NCBI RefSeq assembly: GCF_001262715.1
Contig: NZ_CP012328.1
Location: forward strand, 248,001 to 312,000
Length of the DNA: 64,000 bases
Origin: Spiroplasma turonicum
Lineage (GTDB): Bacteria; Bacillota_I; Bacilli_A; Mycoplasmatales; Mycoplasmataceae
Direction of reading: 5' to 3'
Shown here: positions 39,381 to 48,761 of the stretch, in pieces
Position numbering within the stretch: position 1 is the stretch's first letter
Layout: every line of letters starts with the position of its first letter
Program-made: the position numbers and the translations under genes
Notes under the pieces: model-generated
What the model saw: only the letters and a program-made list of their open reading frames with translations
What the model was told of the DNA's origin: nothing
The model's database searches: none

Positions 39381-39944
39381 ATGTATAAAAAAAAGTAAAA
39401 CATTATATTGAGGTTTTCCAGTATGTTTAGTTCAAGTATTGATGACAAATATAAAACAAATATAAATCCAATCATCTCAATTTATATTGTTAATGATATT
39501 GTAATGATAGGTATTAATATAAATTCAAAAGCATATAAAATATAAAAAAAACTAAAAACATTATAATCAATGTTATTCCTTGTAATATGTCAGATAAAAT
39601 TGAATATATTACTAAATATAGTGGAAATAAAATTATAAAAACAAAATATACTCAGATTCTATGGAATGTTTAGGTGATTTAACTTATTCCAAAGTAATTT
39701 TTATAATATTAAATTTGTTGAAAACTCACTTTTATATTTAGAACTTGAATATAATGATTTAATTATTTCTAATGCTATTGCCAATATTAATTATTTTGTA
39801 AAAAATATTTATGCTTTAGATAATATTTTAGATAATAGTAATTATATTATTGAAAGTAAATTCAATACATTAATATATCATTTTAGAATTATAAATCATT
39901 TGCAAAACCAACTTAAGGGTAGTTGTATAAATATACAAAAATAA
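39381..39944 (+). pseudogene. Decayed flavin-reductase-like gene
   Basis: A gene broken by several frameshifts. Reading across frames, the pieces are: KTLYWGFPVCLV (39397-39432), then SSIDDKYKTNINPIISIYIV continuing to AYKI, then KKTKNIIINVIPCNMSDKIEY, then DSMECLGDLTYSK, then a last piece from about 39698 to the stop (NIKFVENSLLYLELEYND). This order resembles the flavin-reductase-like (DIM6/NTAB) domain seen in mollicutes. An AGAGGG site precedes the ATG at 39381. The first break is in a run of A residues right after the start. At least four shifts are needed, so expression of a working protein is very unlikely. Confidence 0.75.
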
Positions 39945-40118
39945 ATTAAAATTTTATTATTTTAACTTATAAATGTCTTATATATAGTTATTTTTTTAGA
40001 TAATTTATAAATATCATTTACTTAAGTATTTAATAATTATAAGTTTATTTATTTAATCTTGTTTTATAATCAAATAAATTTAAAATTGATATAATAATTA
40101 AAATAAAGGGGTTATTAA

Positions 40119-41699
40119 ATGATAGTTAATATTGGGCCGTGATGACTTTTTGATATCTTAAGTTTTGCTATTATAATAGCTTGTACTGTATATGGAATAA
40201 AAAAAGGATTTTTAGTACTTTTTTATTTTTTCTTTTTACAAGTTTTAGTTATTATTATTTTACTTTTTGTGCCTGCTTTAATAACAAATTCAATTACACC
40301 ATTTATTATGGAAAAACTAACTCCTTTAAATCCTTCTAAGTGATTTGCCTCAGTTAGTGCTAACATTTCAAATCTTATTAACAGTTTGCTGCCTAATAAC
40401 TCAGGTACAGATCCATTAACTACAAATGGGTCTAATGTATCATATGAAATGGCTAAAACTGTTGTTGCATTGTTCATATATATAGCAGTAAGTATCTTAA
40501 TTTTTTTATTTATAAATCTTATAGGCTTAGTTGTTTATTTTGTGTTAAGAAAAAGAATTGTAAGTGTAAAGATTTTTGGAAAAGCAGATGCGTTTTTAGG
40601 AGCTATACATGGTCTTTTTTTGGGATTGACATTATCAATTGGAATATCATTTATAGCATCATTTCCATTGGTTTCAACAGAAAATCAAAGAGTAGGTATT
40701 TTAGATTTTAAAAATATGACAAATGAAGAACTTGTAGATTATTTAAATAATGACGGGGCTTACAATAAATATTCACTTTCAAAAAAATTAAATATGGGAA
40801 TACCTAATATACCAACTTATTCATTCACTTATACAAATGCTTGTACAATGAAATATATAGTAAGACCTACAACTATAATTGGTTCACAAAGTATTTTAGA
40901 TAGTTCATTATCTTCATTATCAGATTTTTTCATAAATTATGAAGATATTTTGTCTGAAGGGTATTCATCTGATAATGTTTTAAAAATACCTGTAAACTTC
41001 TGTATTGAAACATTACCAAATGAGTCAAGAACAATCTTTAGATTAGTATCAGAAGTTATGCTTATGGGTTCTAAATTGTATGTAAATGGTAATCAATCCG
41101 AGCGAACAACAGTTCATAGTATTGATTTGATCAATGCATTAGATGAATATTTTTATGATAAATTAAAACCTAATAATGATAGTTTGAATAACCATGAAGG
41201 TTGATTAACTGAAGAGGAAATGGTTAATTTCTATAATTGAGCACTAGATAAAGCTGGTGGTGATGAAAATCTTGTTGAAAATTACAATCCCTTCATTAAA
41301 CTAGCCAACAATATTAATAAAACTTGAAGAAGAAATAGTGATAATAAAGAAAGGTTTATAACATCAATACTTAAAGATCCAATTTCAACATATAGATACT
41401 TTAAAAATATTAATTATGTAAATTCTATGACAAGAAATGATCTTGATACTTTACCTTTCTTATCATCAACATACACTTCATTGTATTTGTTTAAAGGAAT
41501 GGAGATTACACCAAGTGGTGAATTAAAATTAGGTAAATTTAGCTATGGTAGTGATGAAGAAGAAGAAAACCAAAGTGATGAAAAAACTATTAAAGATATA
41601 GTTCATAATGAAAATGATTTTTGATATAACTATAATAAACGTGGATATATGTGGATTAAGTATTATTTTTCTTTTGCATATAATAGTGTTTGGAGTTAA
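40119..41699 (+). CDS. CvpA-like membrane protein with long extracytoplasmic part
   Basis: A 526-residue protein. Its first ~200 residues have four hydrophobic segments with a CvpA-like pattern (LSFAIIIACTVYGIKKGFLVLFYFF, then KADAFLGAIHGLFLGLTLSIG). The remaining ~320 residues are soluble, with a Glu-rich stretch near the end. The CvpA link is tentative and the function unknown. The final residues follow a TGA-Trp codon and run into the acpS start region (stop at 41697, acpS at 41701). An AAAGGGG ribosome site precedes the ATG, and a TATAAT at 40090 is a possible -10. Confidence 0.65.
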
Positions 41700-41700
41700 G

Positions 41701-42036
41701 ATGTATAAAATTGGAACTGATATAATTAAAATAAAAAGAATGAAATTAAATTATAATTTTATTAGTAAAGTTTTACATCAAGATGAGCAATTAATTTATA
41801 ACTCATTTATTTCAAAAAAAAGAAAAAAAGAATTTTTAGCTGGAAGGTGAGCGGCTAAGGAATCAATTATTAAAATATTAAATACTCCAATTTTAATGAG
41901 CAATATTAACATTGGATATATTAATGAAAAACCAACTATTTTGAATGATAATTTAAAAAGTATTGAGTTATCAATTAGCCACGATAATAAATATTGTATT
42001 GCTGTGGCCATTTTACTTGAGTTAAAGGAGAAATAG
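41701..42036 (+). CDS. acpS: Holo-[acyl-carrier-protein] synthase
   Basis: Transfers the phosphopantetheine arm of CoA to acyl carrier protein. The 111-residue protein begins with [15 protein letters not shown], containing the metal-binding Asp, and has the conserved [14 protein letters not shown] with the second metal ligand Glu. Length is normal for AcpS. I chose the ATG at 41701 because GGAG lies about five bases upstream; earlier in-frame ATGs fall within the upstream gene. One base separates it from thyA. Confidence 0.88.
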
Positions 42037-42037
42037 A

Positions 42038-42907
42038 ATGCAACAATATTTAAATTTAATTAAAGAAGTTCTTAATGAAGGTGAGTCACGTGATGATCGA
42101 ACAAATACAGGTACATTATCAAAGTTTGGCACACAATCTCGATATGATTTAAGAGATGGATTCCCTTTACTAACTACAAAAAAAATGTTTTTCAAAGGAA
42201 TTGTACATGAAATGTTATGATTCATAAAGGGAGACACAAATATTAAATACTTAGTAGATAATAATGTAAATATTTGAAATGAGTGACCATTTGAACTTTA
42301 TAAAAAAAGTGAAGAATATAAAAATGAATCACTTCAAGAATATGTACAAAAAATAAAAAATGATTTAAACTTTGCAAAAAAATATGGAGAACTAGGTCCG
42401 GTATATGGGAAGCAATGAAGAAATTTTAACGGTGTTGACCAGTTTTCAAAATTAATTGGTAATATAAAAAATAACCCATATTCAAGAAGACATATTATTA
42501 CTGCTTGAAACCCTTCAGAAGTTGATGATATGGCATTACCACCTTGTCACTCACTTTTCCAGTTTTATGTTTCTAAGTCAGGTTATTTAGATTTACAATT
42601 GTATCAAAGAAGTGGTGATATTTTTTTAGGTGTTCCATTTAATATAGCGAGCTACTCTTTATTATTAATATTGGTTTCACTTGAATGTAAACTTAAACCA
42701 AGATATTTTATTCATACCATTGGAGACGCGCACATCTATTCAAACCATCTTGAACAAGTAAAACTTCAAATAACTCGTGAACCACTAAAACTCTCTAAAG
42801 TAGAAGTTGATTTTGAAGGCAAAAATATTTTTGATATTAAGTTTGAAGATATAAAGCTTTTAGATTATGTTTCACACCCACAAATTAAAGGAGATATTGC
42901 AGTCTAA
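42038..42907 (+). CDS. thyA: Thymidylate synthase
   Basis: Makes dTMP from dUMP using methylene-tetrahydrofolate. The 289-residue protein has [12 protein letters not shown] near the start, GPVYGKQWRNF, the catalytic Cys170 in [13 protein letters not shown], then [20 protein letters not shown] and [10 protein letters not shown]. All active-site segments are present. It is coupled by TAATG to folA, which recycles the dihydrofolate ThyA produces. An AAAGGAG ribosome site lies in the acpS end. Confidence 0.96.
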
Positions 42908-43377
42908 TGATAAGTCTAATATGAGCACAAACAAGAGACAATATAATAGGTAAAGATAATAACTTGCCTTGAAATATAAAAGAAGAAATGAAACATTTTG
43001 TAAATTATACAAGAGGAAAAACAGTTTTAATGGGTAGAAATACTTTTGAGTCATTAAAAATTAAACCTTTACCTAATAGAAAAAATATTGTTATTACTTC
43101 AAGACCAATGGAATTAGAGTATAATGATATAGTGGTTTGCAACAATTTAAAAACTGTATTTGAAAATTATAAAAATAAAGATGAGGAATTAGTTGTAATT
43201 GGCGGAGCAAAAGTTTATACAGAAGCTATTAAATATGCCGATAAACTTGTTATAAGTGTCATCAAAGATAATTACGATGGTGACGTATATTTTCCTAATT
43301 GAAATAAAGATGATTTTATTTTAAAAGAAGAAGTTGATATGGAGAAATTTGTTATTTATATTTATGAGAGGAAATAG
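42907..43377 (+). CDS. folA: Dihydrofolate reductase
   Basis: Reduces dihydrofolate to tetrahydrofolate with NADPH. The 156-residue protein begins MISLIWAQTRDNIIGKDNNLPW (Trp by TGA), the typical start, and keeps the catalytic acid segment KEEMKHF, TVLMGRNTFESL for NADPH binding, and VIGGAKVYTEAI. Starts in the thyA stop codon (TAATG) and ends one base before plsC. Confidence 0.94.
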
Positions 43378-43378
43378 T

Positions 43379-44260
43379 ATGGCTAAACTTAAATATACAC
43401 AAGAAGAAGATTTAAAAACACCAGAAGAGTTTATTGAAGCAAAAACAAAAAAAGAAACTGCATATGTTAGAAAAGGTAAGTTCATATTAAATTTTTATAA
43501 TATTTGAAGGACAATAAGAAAAGCCAAAAAAATAACTAAAAAAATTAAATTAGACCCTAATTTATATTCTGAGGAATGAAGATATAATTGAGTTAAAAAG
43601 AAAAGCAAAAAAGTTTTACAGTTATTAAATGTTTATGTTGATGTAATTGGGGTTGAAAACTGATTAGACCGAGGTGTTATTCTAGCATCAAATCATCAAT
43701 CTAATATAGACCCTATATTAATGCTTGCAGTAAATGATTTTTCTAAGCAACAACCAGTATCTTTTCTAGCTAAAAAAGAACTTTGAACTCAAAAAATATT
43801 TAAACACTTTATGAATTTAATTGATAATGTACCTATGGATAGAAATAATCCTAGAAGTGTTTATAATGCAGTTAAAGAAGCAAAAGATTTAGTTACTGAG
43901 TATAAAAGAAGCTTAGTTATCTTTCCTGAAGGAACAAGAAGTGCAAAACAAGAAATGAATGAATTTCAACCTGCCAGTATGAAAATTGCACAAATGGCTT
44001 ATGCACCAATTATTCCAATTACAATAATTGATTCTTATAAATTATTTGTTAAACGTCCTAAAGGGCAGTTTAGAATTAAAATAATTTTTGGAAAACCTAT
44101 GATGCCAGAAAAGTTCATTTCATTAAAAACTGAAATGGTTACAAGAAATGTTTTTAAAGAAATTAAAAAAAATATGGACAAATACATTGATTGAGATCCA
44201 AAAAAATTAGGAATAAAACCTAAGTTAGTAAATAAAAAAACTAGATGTACATACTATTAG
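43379..44260 (+). CDS. plsC: 1-acyl-sn-glycerol-3-phosphate acyltransferase
   Basis: Adds the second acyl chain in phosphatidic acid synthesis at the inner membrane. The 293-residue protein has the four acyltransferase motifs: NHQSNIDP (H-x4-D), the DRNNPRS segment, FPEGTRS, and the PIIPITI segment. The first ~95 residues are basic and may help membrane association. The product would feed CdsA (49465). One base after folA, nine before the nucleoside phosphorylase. Confidence 0.92.
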
Positions 44261-44269
44261 AGGCATATA

Positions 44270-45580
44270 ATGAATTTTTTATCTATAATTGAAAAAAAGA
44301 AACATAACATCGAACTGTCAGAGAATGAAGTTCTTTTTTTAGTTAATGGGTTTTTAACCAATAAAATAAAAGACTACCAAATGTCTTCATTCCTAATGGC
44401 AGTTTATTTTAAAGGTATGACAACCAATGAACTTTATTATTTAACAAAAGCTATGATAAATTCTGGTTCTACATACACTTTAGAAGGCGTTGAAGGGCCA
44501 CTTGCAGATAAACATTCAACTGGTGGAGTTGGAGATAAAACAAGTCTAATATATGGCCCCTTGGTTGCTAAATATGGTGTGAAAGTAGCAAAAATATCAG
44601 GTAGAGGTTTAGGTAAGACTGGTGGTACTATAGATAAACTAGAAAGTTGTACAGGGTGAAATTCTCAGTTATCAGAGAATCAATTTATTGAAAGTGTAAA
44701 TAAGGTTGGTATTTCAATTATTGGCCAATCTAAAAATATTGTACCTGCAGACAAAATATTATATTCATTAAGAGATGTTACAGGAACTGTCGATTCAATA
44801 CCTTTAATAGCGTCAAGTATTATGTCAAAAAAACTTGCAATTAGAACTTCAAGTATAATATTAGATGTTAAGGTTGGTAAAGGTGCATTTATGCAAACAA
44901 TTGATGAAGCAATGGAGTTAGCAAATGCAATGGTTGAAATTGGTGCATTATTCAAAAGAGATGTTAGTGTAATATTAACAAATATGAATTATCCGCTTGG
45001 AAGTTGTATTGGTAATGCTCTTGAGGTGAAAGAAGCTTGAAATACTTTAAATGGAAAAGGAACAAGTGACTTAATTGAATTGACTACTTTAGCAGCAGCT
45101 ATAACTTTGCTAGATAATAAAATTTTTGAAAACCTAGATATTGCAATAAAAGCTTTAAAAAATACTTTAAAAGATGGAAGTGCATCAAAGTTTTTAAAAG
45201 ATTTTATTGAAAATCAAAGTGGTGACTTTAATAAAATATTAAATTATGAAAAAAATTTTACTACTAAATATGAGCATAAAGTATATGCTCAAAATAGTGG
45301 TTATTTAGAATTTAATTCAGATAATTTTGGATTTTTATCAATGAATTTAGGTGCTGGAAGAGAACATAAAGATGATGTAATTGATTTTAGTGCTGGAATT
45401 GTATTAAATAAATCACATTCAGAGTATGTTAAAAATGGAGATCTATTATTTACAATGTTTACAAATAAAGATGATGAACAAAGTTTTAGAGAATATGCAA
45501 CTAAATGTTATTATATTAAAGACAAACCCAATAATGAAAAACTAATATTAAAAGTTATATCAAAAAATTATAATTTATAA
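44270..45580 (+). CDS. deoA: Pyrimidine-nucleoside (thymidine) phosphorylase
   Basis: Splits pyrimidine nucleosides with phosphate to give a base and (deoxy)ribose-1-phosphate. The 436-residue protein has the signature KISGRGLGKTGGTIDKLESC and the phosphate loop DKHSTGGVGDKTS. LDVKVGKGAFM and the C-terminal AGREHKDDVIDFSAGI region are also typical. Substrate range (thymidine only, or uridine too) cannot be told, so deoA or pdp are both possible names. Last gene of the acpS-thyA-folA-plsC run. Confidence 0.92.
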
Positions 45581-45595
45581 TTTTTATTATATATA

Positions 45596-45624
45596 TTGAA
45601 AAAATTTTATTTTTTTAATATAAT
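45596..45624 (+). promoter_or_regulatory. Promoter of a small RNA
   Basis: TTGAAA (45596-45601) and TATAAT (45619-45624) are separated by exactly 17 bases. No open reading frame follows; the expected start is near 45631. Confidence 0.7.
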
Positions 45625-45630
45625 AATTAT

Positions 45631-45756
45631 GTCTGAAACAGGTAATAAACCATTAGCCCATATTGTTTATTTAGCCCTATTAAATATAATTTAATAAATA
45701 TATATAATATAAGCTTGTTTTAGATATTTAAGTACTCCGCCCTGAGTACTTTTTAT
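45631..45756 (+). ncRNA. Candidate structured small RNA of about 125 nt
   Basis: No coding frame is visible, yet the segment has its own promoter and terminator and folds well. A closing helix joins TCTGAAACAGG (45632-45642) to CTTGTTTTAGA (45714-45724), 11 pairs with some G-U. Inside are hairpin 1, AATAAAC (45644-45650) with GTTTATT (45665-45671), whose 14-base loop contains TTAGCCC, and hairpin 2, TATTAAAT (45678-45685) with ATTTAATA (45689-45696). TTAGCCC recurs at 45671-45677, and the terminator loop is CGCCCT. The C-rich unpaired motifs stand out in this AT-rich genome. I do not recognise the family; length and structure do not fit 4.5S RNA, 6S RNA or tmRNA. Confidence 0.65.
45731..45756 (+). 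terminator. Terminator of the small RNA
   Basis: AGTACTC (45731-45737) pairs perfectly with GAGTACT (45744-45750) around a CGCCCT loop, followed by TTTTT. Confidence 0.8.
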
Positions 45757-45790
45757 TTACAAATATTAATTAAAAAAACTATAAAAATTA

Positions 45791-45820
45791 TTGACTTTTA
45801 TTATGTAATTTTTGTATAAT
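45791..45820 (+). promoter_or_regulatory. Promoter of the tRNA cluster
   Basis: TTGACT (45791-45796) and TATAAT (45815-45820) with 18 bases between them, 29 bases before the first tRNA. Confidence 0.75.
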
Positions 45821-45849
45821 TTAAAAGGTTCTTATTTTAAAGGACACTT

Positions 45850-45925
45850 GCTGACTTAGCTCAGTTGGTAGAGCAATTGACTAGTAATCAATAGGTCGAA
45901 GGTTCAAGTCCTTTAGTCAGCACCA
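45850..45925 (+). tRNA. tRNA-Thr (anticodon AGT)
   Basis: A 76-base cloverleaf with encoded CCA. Acceptor GCTGACT/AGTCAGC, anticodon stem ATTGA/TCAAT, and loop CTAGTAA give anticodon AGT, which reads ACU and perhaps other Thr codons. A tRNA-Thr with unmodified A34 is known from Mycoplasma capricolum. Confidence 0.93.
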
Positions 45926-45929
45926 CAAT

Positions 45930-46013
45930 GGGGAGATAGCGAAGTGGCTAAACGCGGGTGGCTGTAAACCATCTCCTAACGGTTCGGCGGTTCGAATCCG
46001 TCTCTCCCCACCA
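45930..46013 (+). tRNA. tRNA-Tyr (anticodon GTA)
   Basis: An 84-base tRNA with a long variable arm and encoded CCA. The anticodon loop CTGTAAA gives GTA. The acceptor stem is GGGGAGA/TCTCCCC. Confidence 0.95.
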
Positions 46014-46018
46014 CTTAT

Positions 46019-46093
46019 TGGGCTATAGCCAAGCGGTAAGGCAATGGACTTTGACTCCATCATGCGCCGGTTCGAATCCTGCTAGCCCAGCCA
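46019..46093 (+). tRNA. tRNA-Gln (anticodon TTG)
   Basis: A 75-base cloverleaf with encoded CCA. Anticodon stem ATGGA/TCCAT encloses CTTTGAC, giving TTG. Acceptor TGGGCTA/TAGCCCA. Confidence 0.94.
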
Positions 46094-46104
46094 TATTTAT
46101 TTTT

Positions 46105-46180
<76 letters not shown>

Positions 46181-46187
46181 TTATTAA

Positions 46188-46276
46188 CCCCGGGTGGCGG
46201 AATTGGTAGACGCACTGGACTTAAAATCCAGCGGTTTTAATAGACCGTGCCGGTTCAAGTCCGGCCCCGGGGACCA
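46188..46276 (+). tRNA. tRNA-Leu (anticodon TAA)
   Basis: An 89-base tRNA with a long variable arm and encoded CCA. The loop CTTAAAA gives TAA, reading UUA and UUG. Acceptor CCCCGGG/CCCGGGG. Confidence 0.94.
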
Positions 46277-46296
46277 TTATAGGACTTGATATTAAA

Positions 46297-46320
46297 GACA
46301 CTTTAACTAGTGTTTTTTTT
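46297..46320 (+). terminator. Terminator of the tRNA cluster
   Basis: ACACT (46298-46302) pairs with AGTGT (46309-46313), followed by a T run. Confidence 0.65.
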
Positions 46321-46338
46321 ATTTTTAATTTACATATA

Positions 46339-46365
46339 AAAAAAACTTTGCTAAGCAAAGTTTTT
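46339..46365 (-). terminator. Terminator of the minus-strand lipoprotein gene
   Basis: AAAAACTTTGCT and AGCAAAGTTTTT form a long perfect inverted repeat; on the minus strand it ends in a T run. The stop codon of the lipoprotein gene overlaps its edge. Confidence 0.75.
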
Positions 46366-47248
46366 ATATTAAATTATTAAATATCGAATCAAATTGATAA
46401 TTAACAGTTAAATCATCAAACGATGTTTTACTATTCACTTGTGATCCAGACTCTCCACCAGATGACTCTCCACCAGATGACTCTCCACCATTTCCACCAG
46501 ACTCTCCACCAGATGACTCTCCACCATTTCCACCAGACTCTCCACCAGACTCAGTTTCTGAACTACCTGTGTTTACTTTATCAACTAATACTGATTCAAT
46601 TTCACTATTTAAAATGCTATCACTTATTTTTTTCACTAAAGATTCTAATGAGTTTTCAGTTCAACCTGTAGAGTCGTCTTCAAATCCAACTTCTCAATCA
46701 ACTATTTTACCATTTCTAATAATAATAAACATTGGAGTACCTTTTATTTTATTAAAGTATTCCTTAACTTTATCCTTAGCTACTTTCTTTTGTATTGTTT
46801 CATTGTGACCTATATCAAGCATTGCACTATAATATATTTCAGCAACCTTATCAACTAATCATTTTATAATGTTTTCGCTTCACTTTTCTTTAAAGTTATT
46901 AGATTTCTCTTCAGCTATAAAACTTCTTAAATTTAAATCATTGTTTAACTTTTGACCGTATGATGTAAAGGAATCGTCATTTCCATTATATTTACTAATG
47001 CTATTGTTGTATTCCCCAGAAATTTGGCTTAGTTTATCATTAAAATAACTTTGATTATAATCAATATTCGCTTCAAATTTCTGACAGTAGTCACAGTCTT
47101 TTGCACCAATGTATAGAACAAAAGATTCTTTGTTTTCTATTCATTGTAAAAATTGTTTATATAATACATTTGAACTACATGATATAACAGTAGTAGCACC
47201 AGCTGAAGCAAGTGAAACTACTGATAAAGCAGCAAGTATTTTTCTCAA
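46364..47248 (-). CDS. Thioredoxin-like lipoprotein with Gly-Glu-Ser repeats
   Basis: The only clear minus-strand gene. The 294-residue protein starts at a TTG preceded by GGAG seven bases upstream, has a signal peptide (KILAALSVVSLASAGATT) and a lipobox VISC with Cys24. The thioredoxin-like domain has redox motif CDYC (Cys52, Cys55) after FVLYIGAKD, and a cis-Pro segment KGTPMFIIIRNGK. Residues 235-267 are almost only Gly, Glu, Ser and Asn. A surface disulfide or thiol role is inferred. On the + strand it converges with the tRNA cluster, with terminators on both sides. Confidence 0.85.
46448..46546 (-). repeat. Tandem coding repeat (GGES units)
   Basis: The DNA encoding residues 235-267 of the lipoprotein is a short-period repeat. 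The unit GGESSGGESGGN-like is repeated twice with variants, built on 15-base steps (plus-strand CCACCAGATGACTCT). It is much richer in GC than its surroundings. Confidence 0.75.
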
Positions 47249-47498
47249 ATTAATCACTCCTAAATTACAACTATTATTTTACACATTTAATTGAAGAAAA
47301 AGTATATTTTATGAGAATATATATTATTTTTTTCTTTAATACTATAAAAATCATAAATTTTGTATTAAAATTAATAAGAACATAGAAAATATACCATATA
47401 TTCCATCTAACTAATTAGATTAGGAAATTTTATTGAGTTAGTTTATTTTTTTATGATTTAGTAAAAAAAATTATTTTACAAATAAGGAGGTATTTAAG
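47249..47498. other. Divergent intergenic region before rpmG
   Basis: A 250-base AT-rich gap between the lipoprotein gene (minus) and rpmG (plus), so it must hold promoters for both. Two alternative hairpins are visible before rpmG: TCTAA/TTAGA (47406-47419), and AACTAA (47409-47414) with TTAGTT (47438-47443), followed by a T-rich run. They exclude each other, so an attenuator is possible. No convincing -35/-10 pair was found. Confidence 0.4.
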
Positions 47499-47642
47499 AT
47501 GCGTGAAGGTGTTATCTTACGTTGTAGTGTTTGCAAAGAAGAAAATTACATTGCAAAAAACGATAAGAGAAAAGATAAAATAGAAGTTAATAAGCATTGT
47601 TTTAAATGTAATGCTCATCAAACTCATAAACAAAAGAAATAG
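47499..47642 (+). CDS. rpmG: 50S ribosomal protein L33
   Basis: The 47-residue protein has the L33 layout [20 protein letters not shown] and two zinc pairs, CSVC and CFKC, which marks the zinc-containing form. The spacing and basic C-terminus are typical. A strong AAGGAGG site lies upstream. Confidence 0.93.
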   Translation: MREGVILRCSVCKEENYIAKNDKRKDKIEVNKHCFKCNAHQTHKQKK

Positions 47643-47683
47643 TATCTTTTAAACTAATGGTTTTTTACCACAAGGAGAAGATT

Positions 47684-48748
47684 ATGAAAAAACAAATACT
47701 TAACAATATTTTAGATAAAACAGGTGCTGACGCAATATTGCTTTACTCACCTCAAAATAGATTTTGATTTTCTAGATTTAATTCGAGTCTAGGTTATTTG
47801 TTATACACTAAAAAAGAAAGTTTATTATTTTTAGATGGAAGATACATAACTGCTGCAAGAGAATCAAAAGGTTTAATTAACATTGATAAAACTTTTGAAT
47901 TTAAAAAAATTTATGATCAATTAAATTCAGAAATTGAAAAAAAAGAAATCAAAAAACTATTGTTTGAAAGTGACTGAATTTTTTATAATCAAGCAAATAA
48001 TTTTATAAATAATTTAAATACAACAGTTGAAGGATACAATTTTGATTGTGTTCGAATGATAAAAGATCAATGAGAAATCGAACAAATACGAAAAGCATGT
48101 GATATTACCCATGAGGTATTTCTAGAAGTATTATCTTATGTTAAACCAGGTATGTCTGAAATTCAATTATCAAACTTTGTTACTAATGCTTTTTTAGAAA
48201 AAGGTGCACATAAATTAAGCTTTGATACAATTGTAGCTAGTGGTAAAAATGGTAGCAAACCACATGCAGTACCATCTGATAAAATAATTAACGAAAACGA
48301 TTTTGTTACATTAGATATGGGATGTGTTTATAATGGTTATTGTTCTGATCAAACAAGAACCTTTGCTATGGGTTCAGACAATGATTCAACATTAAAAGAA
48401 ATATATCAAGTTGTATATGAAGCTCAAGAACTTGGAATTACAAACATAAAACCTGGTGTAAAGACTAGTGATATACATAAAATATGTTATGAATATATTG
48501 ATTCAAAAGGATTTGGTGAGTATTTTACTCATGGTACAGGTCATGGTTTAGGTATTGAAATACATGAAGAACCTTACAATTCTATAACTGGTGATAAATT
48601 CCTTGAAGAAGGTATGTGTGTTACTGTTGAACCAGGTATATATATTCCTGGAACTGGTGGAGTTAGAATTGAAGATGATATTTTAGTAACTAGTACAGGA
48701 TATGATTATTTAACAACTCCATTAAGAAAGTTACAAATAGTTAAATAA
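47684..48748 (+). CDS. pepP: Xaa-Pro aminopeptidase (M24 family)
   Basis: Removes the first residue from peptides with proline in second place; in this organism it likely works on peptides brought in by Opp. The 354-residue protein has an N-terminal creatinase-like domain (about 1-120) and the metal-binding M24 domain: the first Asp in TLDMGC, the second in YCSDQTRTF, His in FTHGTGHGLGIEIHEEP, Glu in VEPGIYI and Glu in GGVRIEDD. All five metal ligands are present. Ribosome site AAGGAG. Confidence 0.93.
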
Positions 48749-48761
48749 TAAGGTGGTAAAT

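Noticed and set aside
46448-46546. CRISPR-like short repeats
   Set aside because: The repeats are contiguous, have no unique spacers, and encode an in-frame peptide repeat. No cas gene is nearby.
46423-46671. Plus-strand frame with His/Gln/Thr repeats
   Set aside because: It is the complement of the Gly-Glu-Ser repeat of the minus-strand lipoprotein and has no ribosome site.
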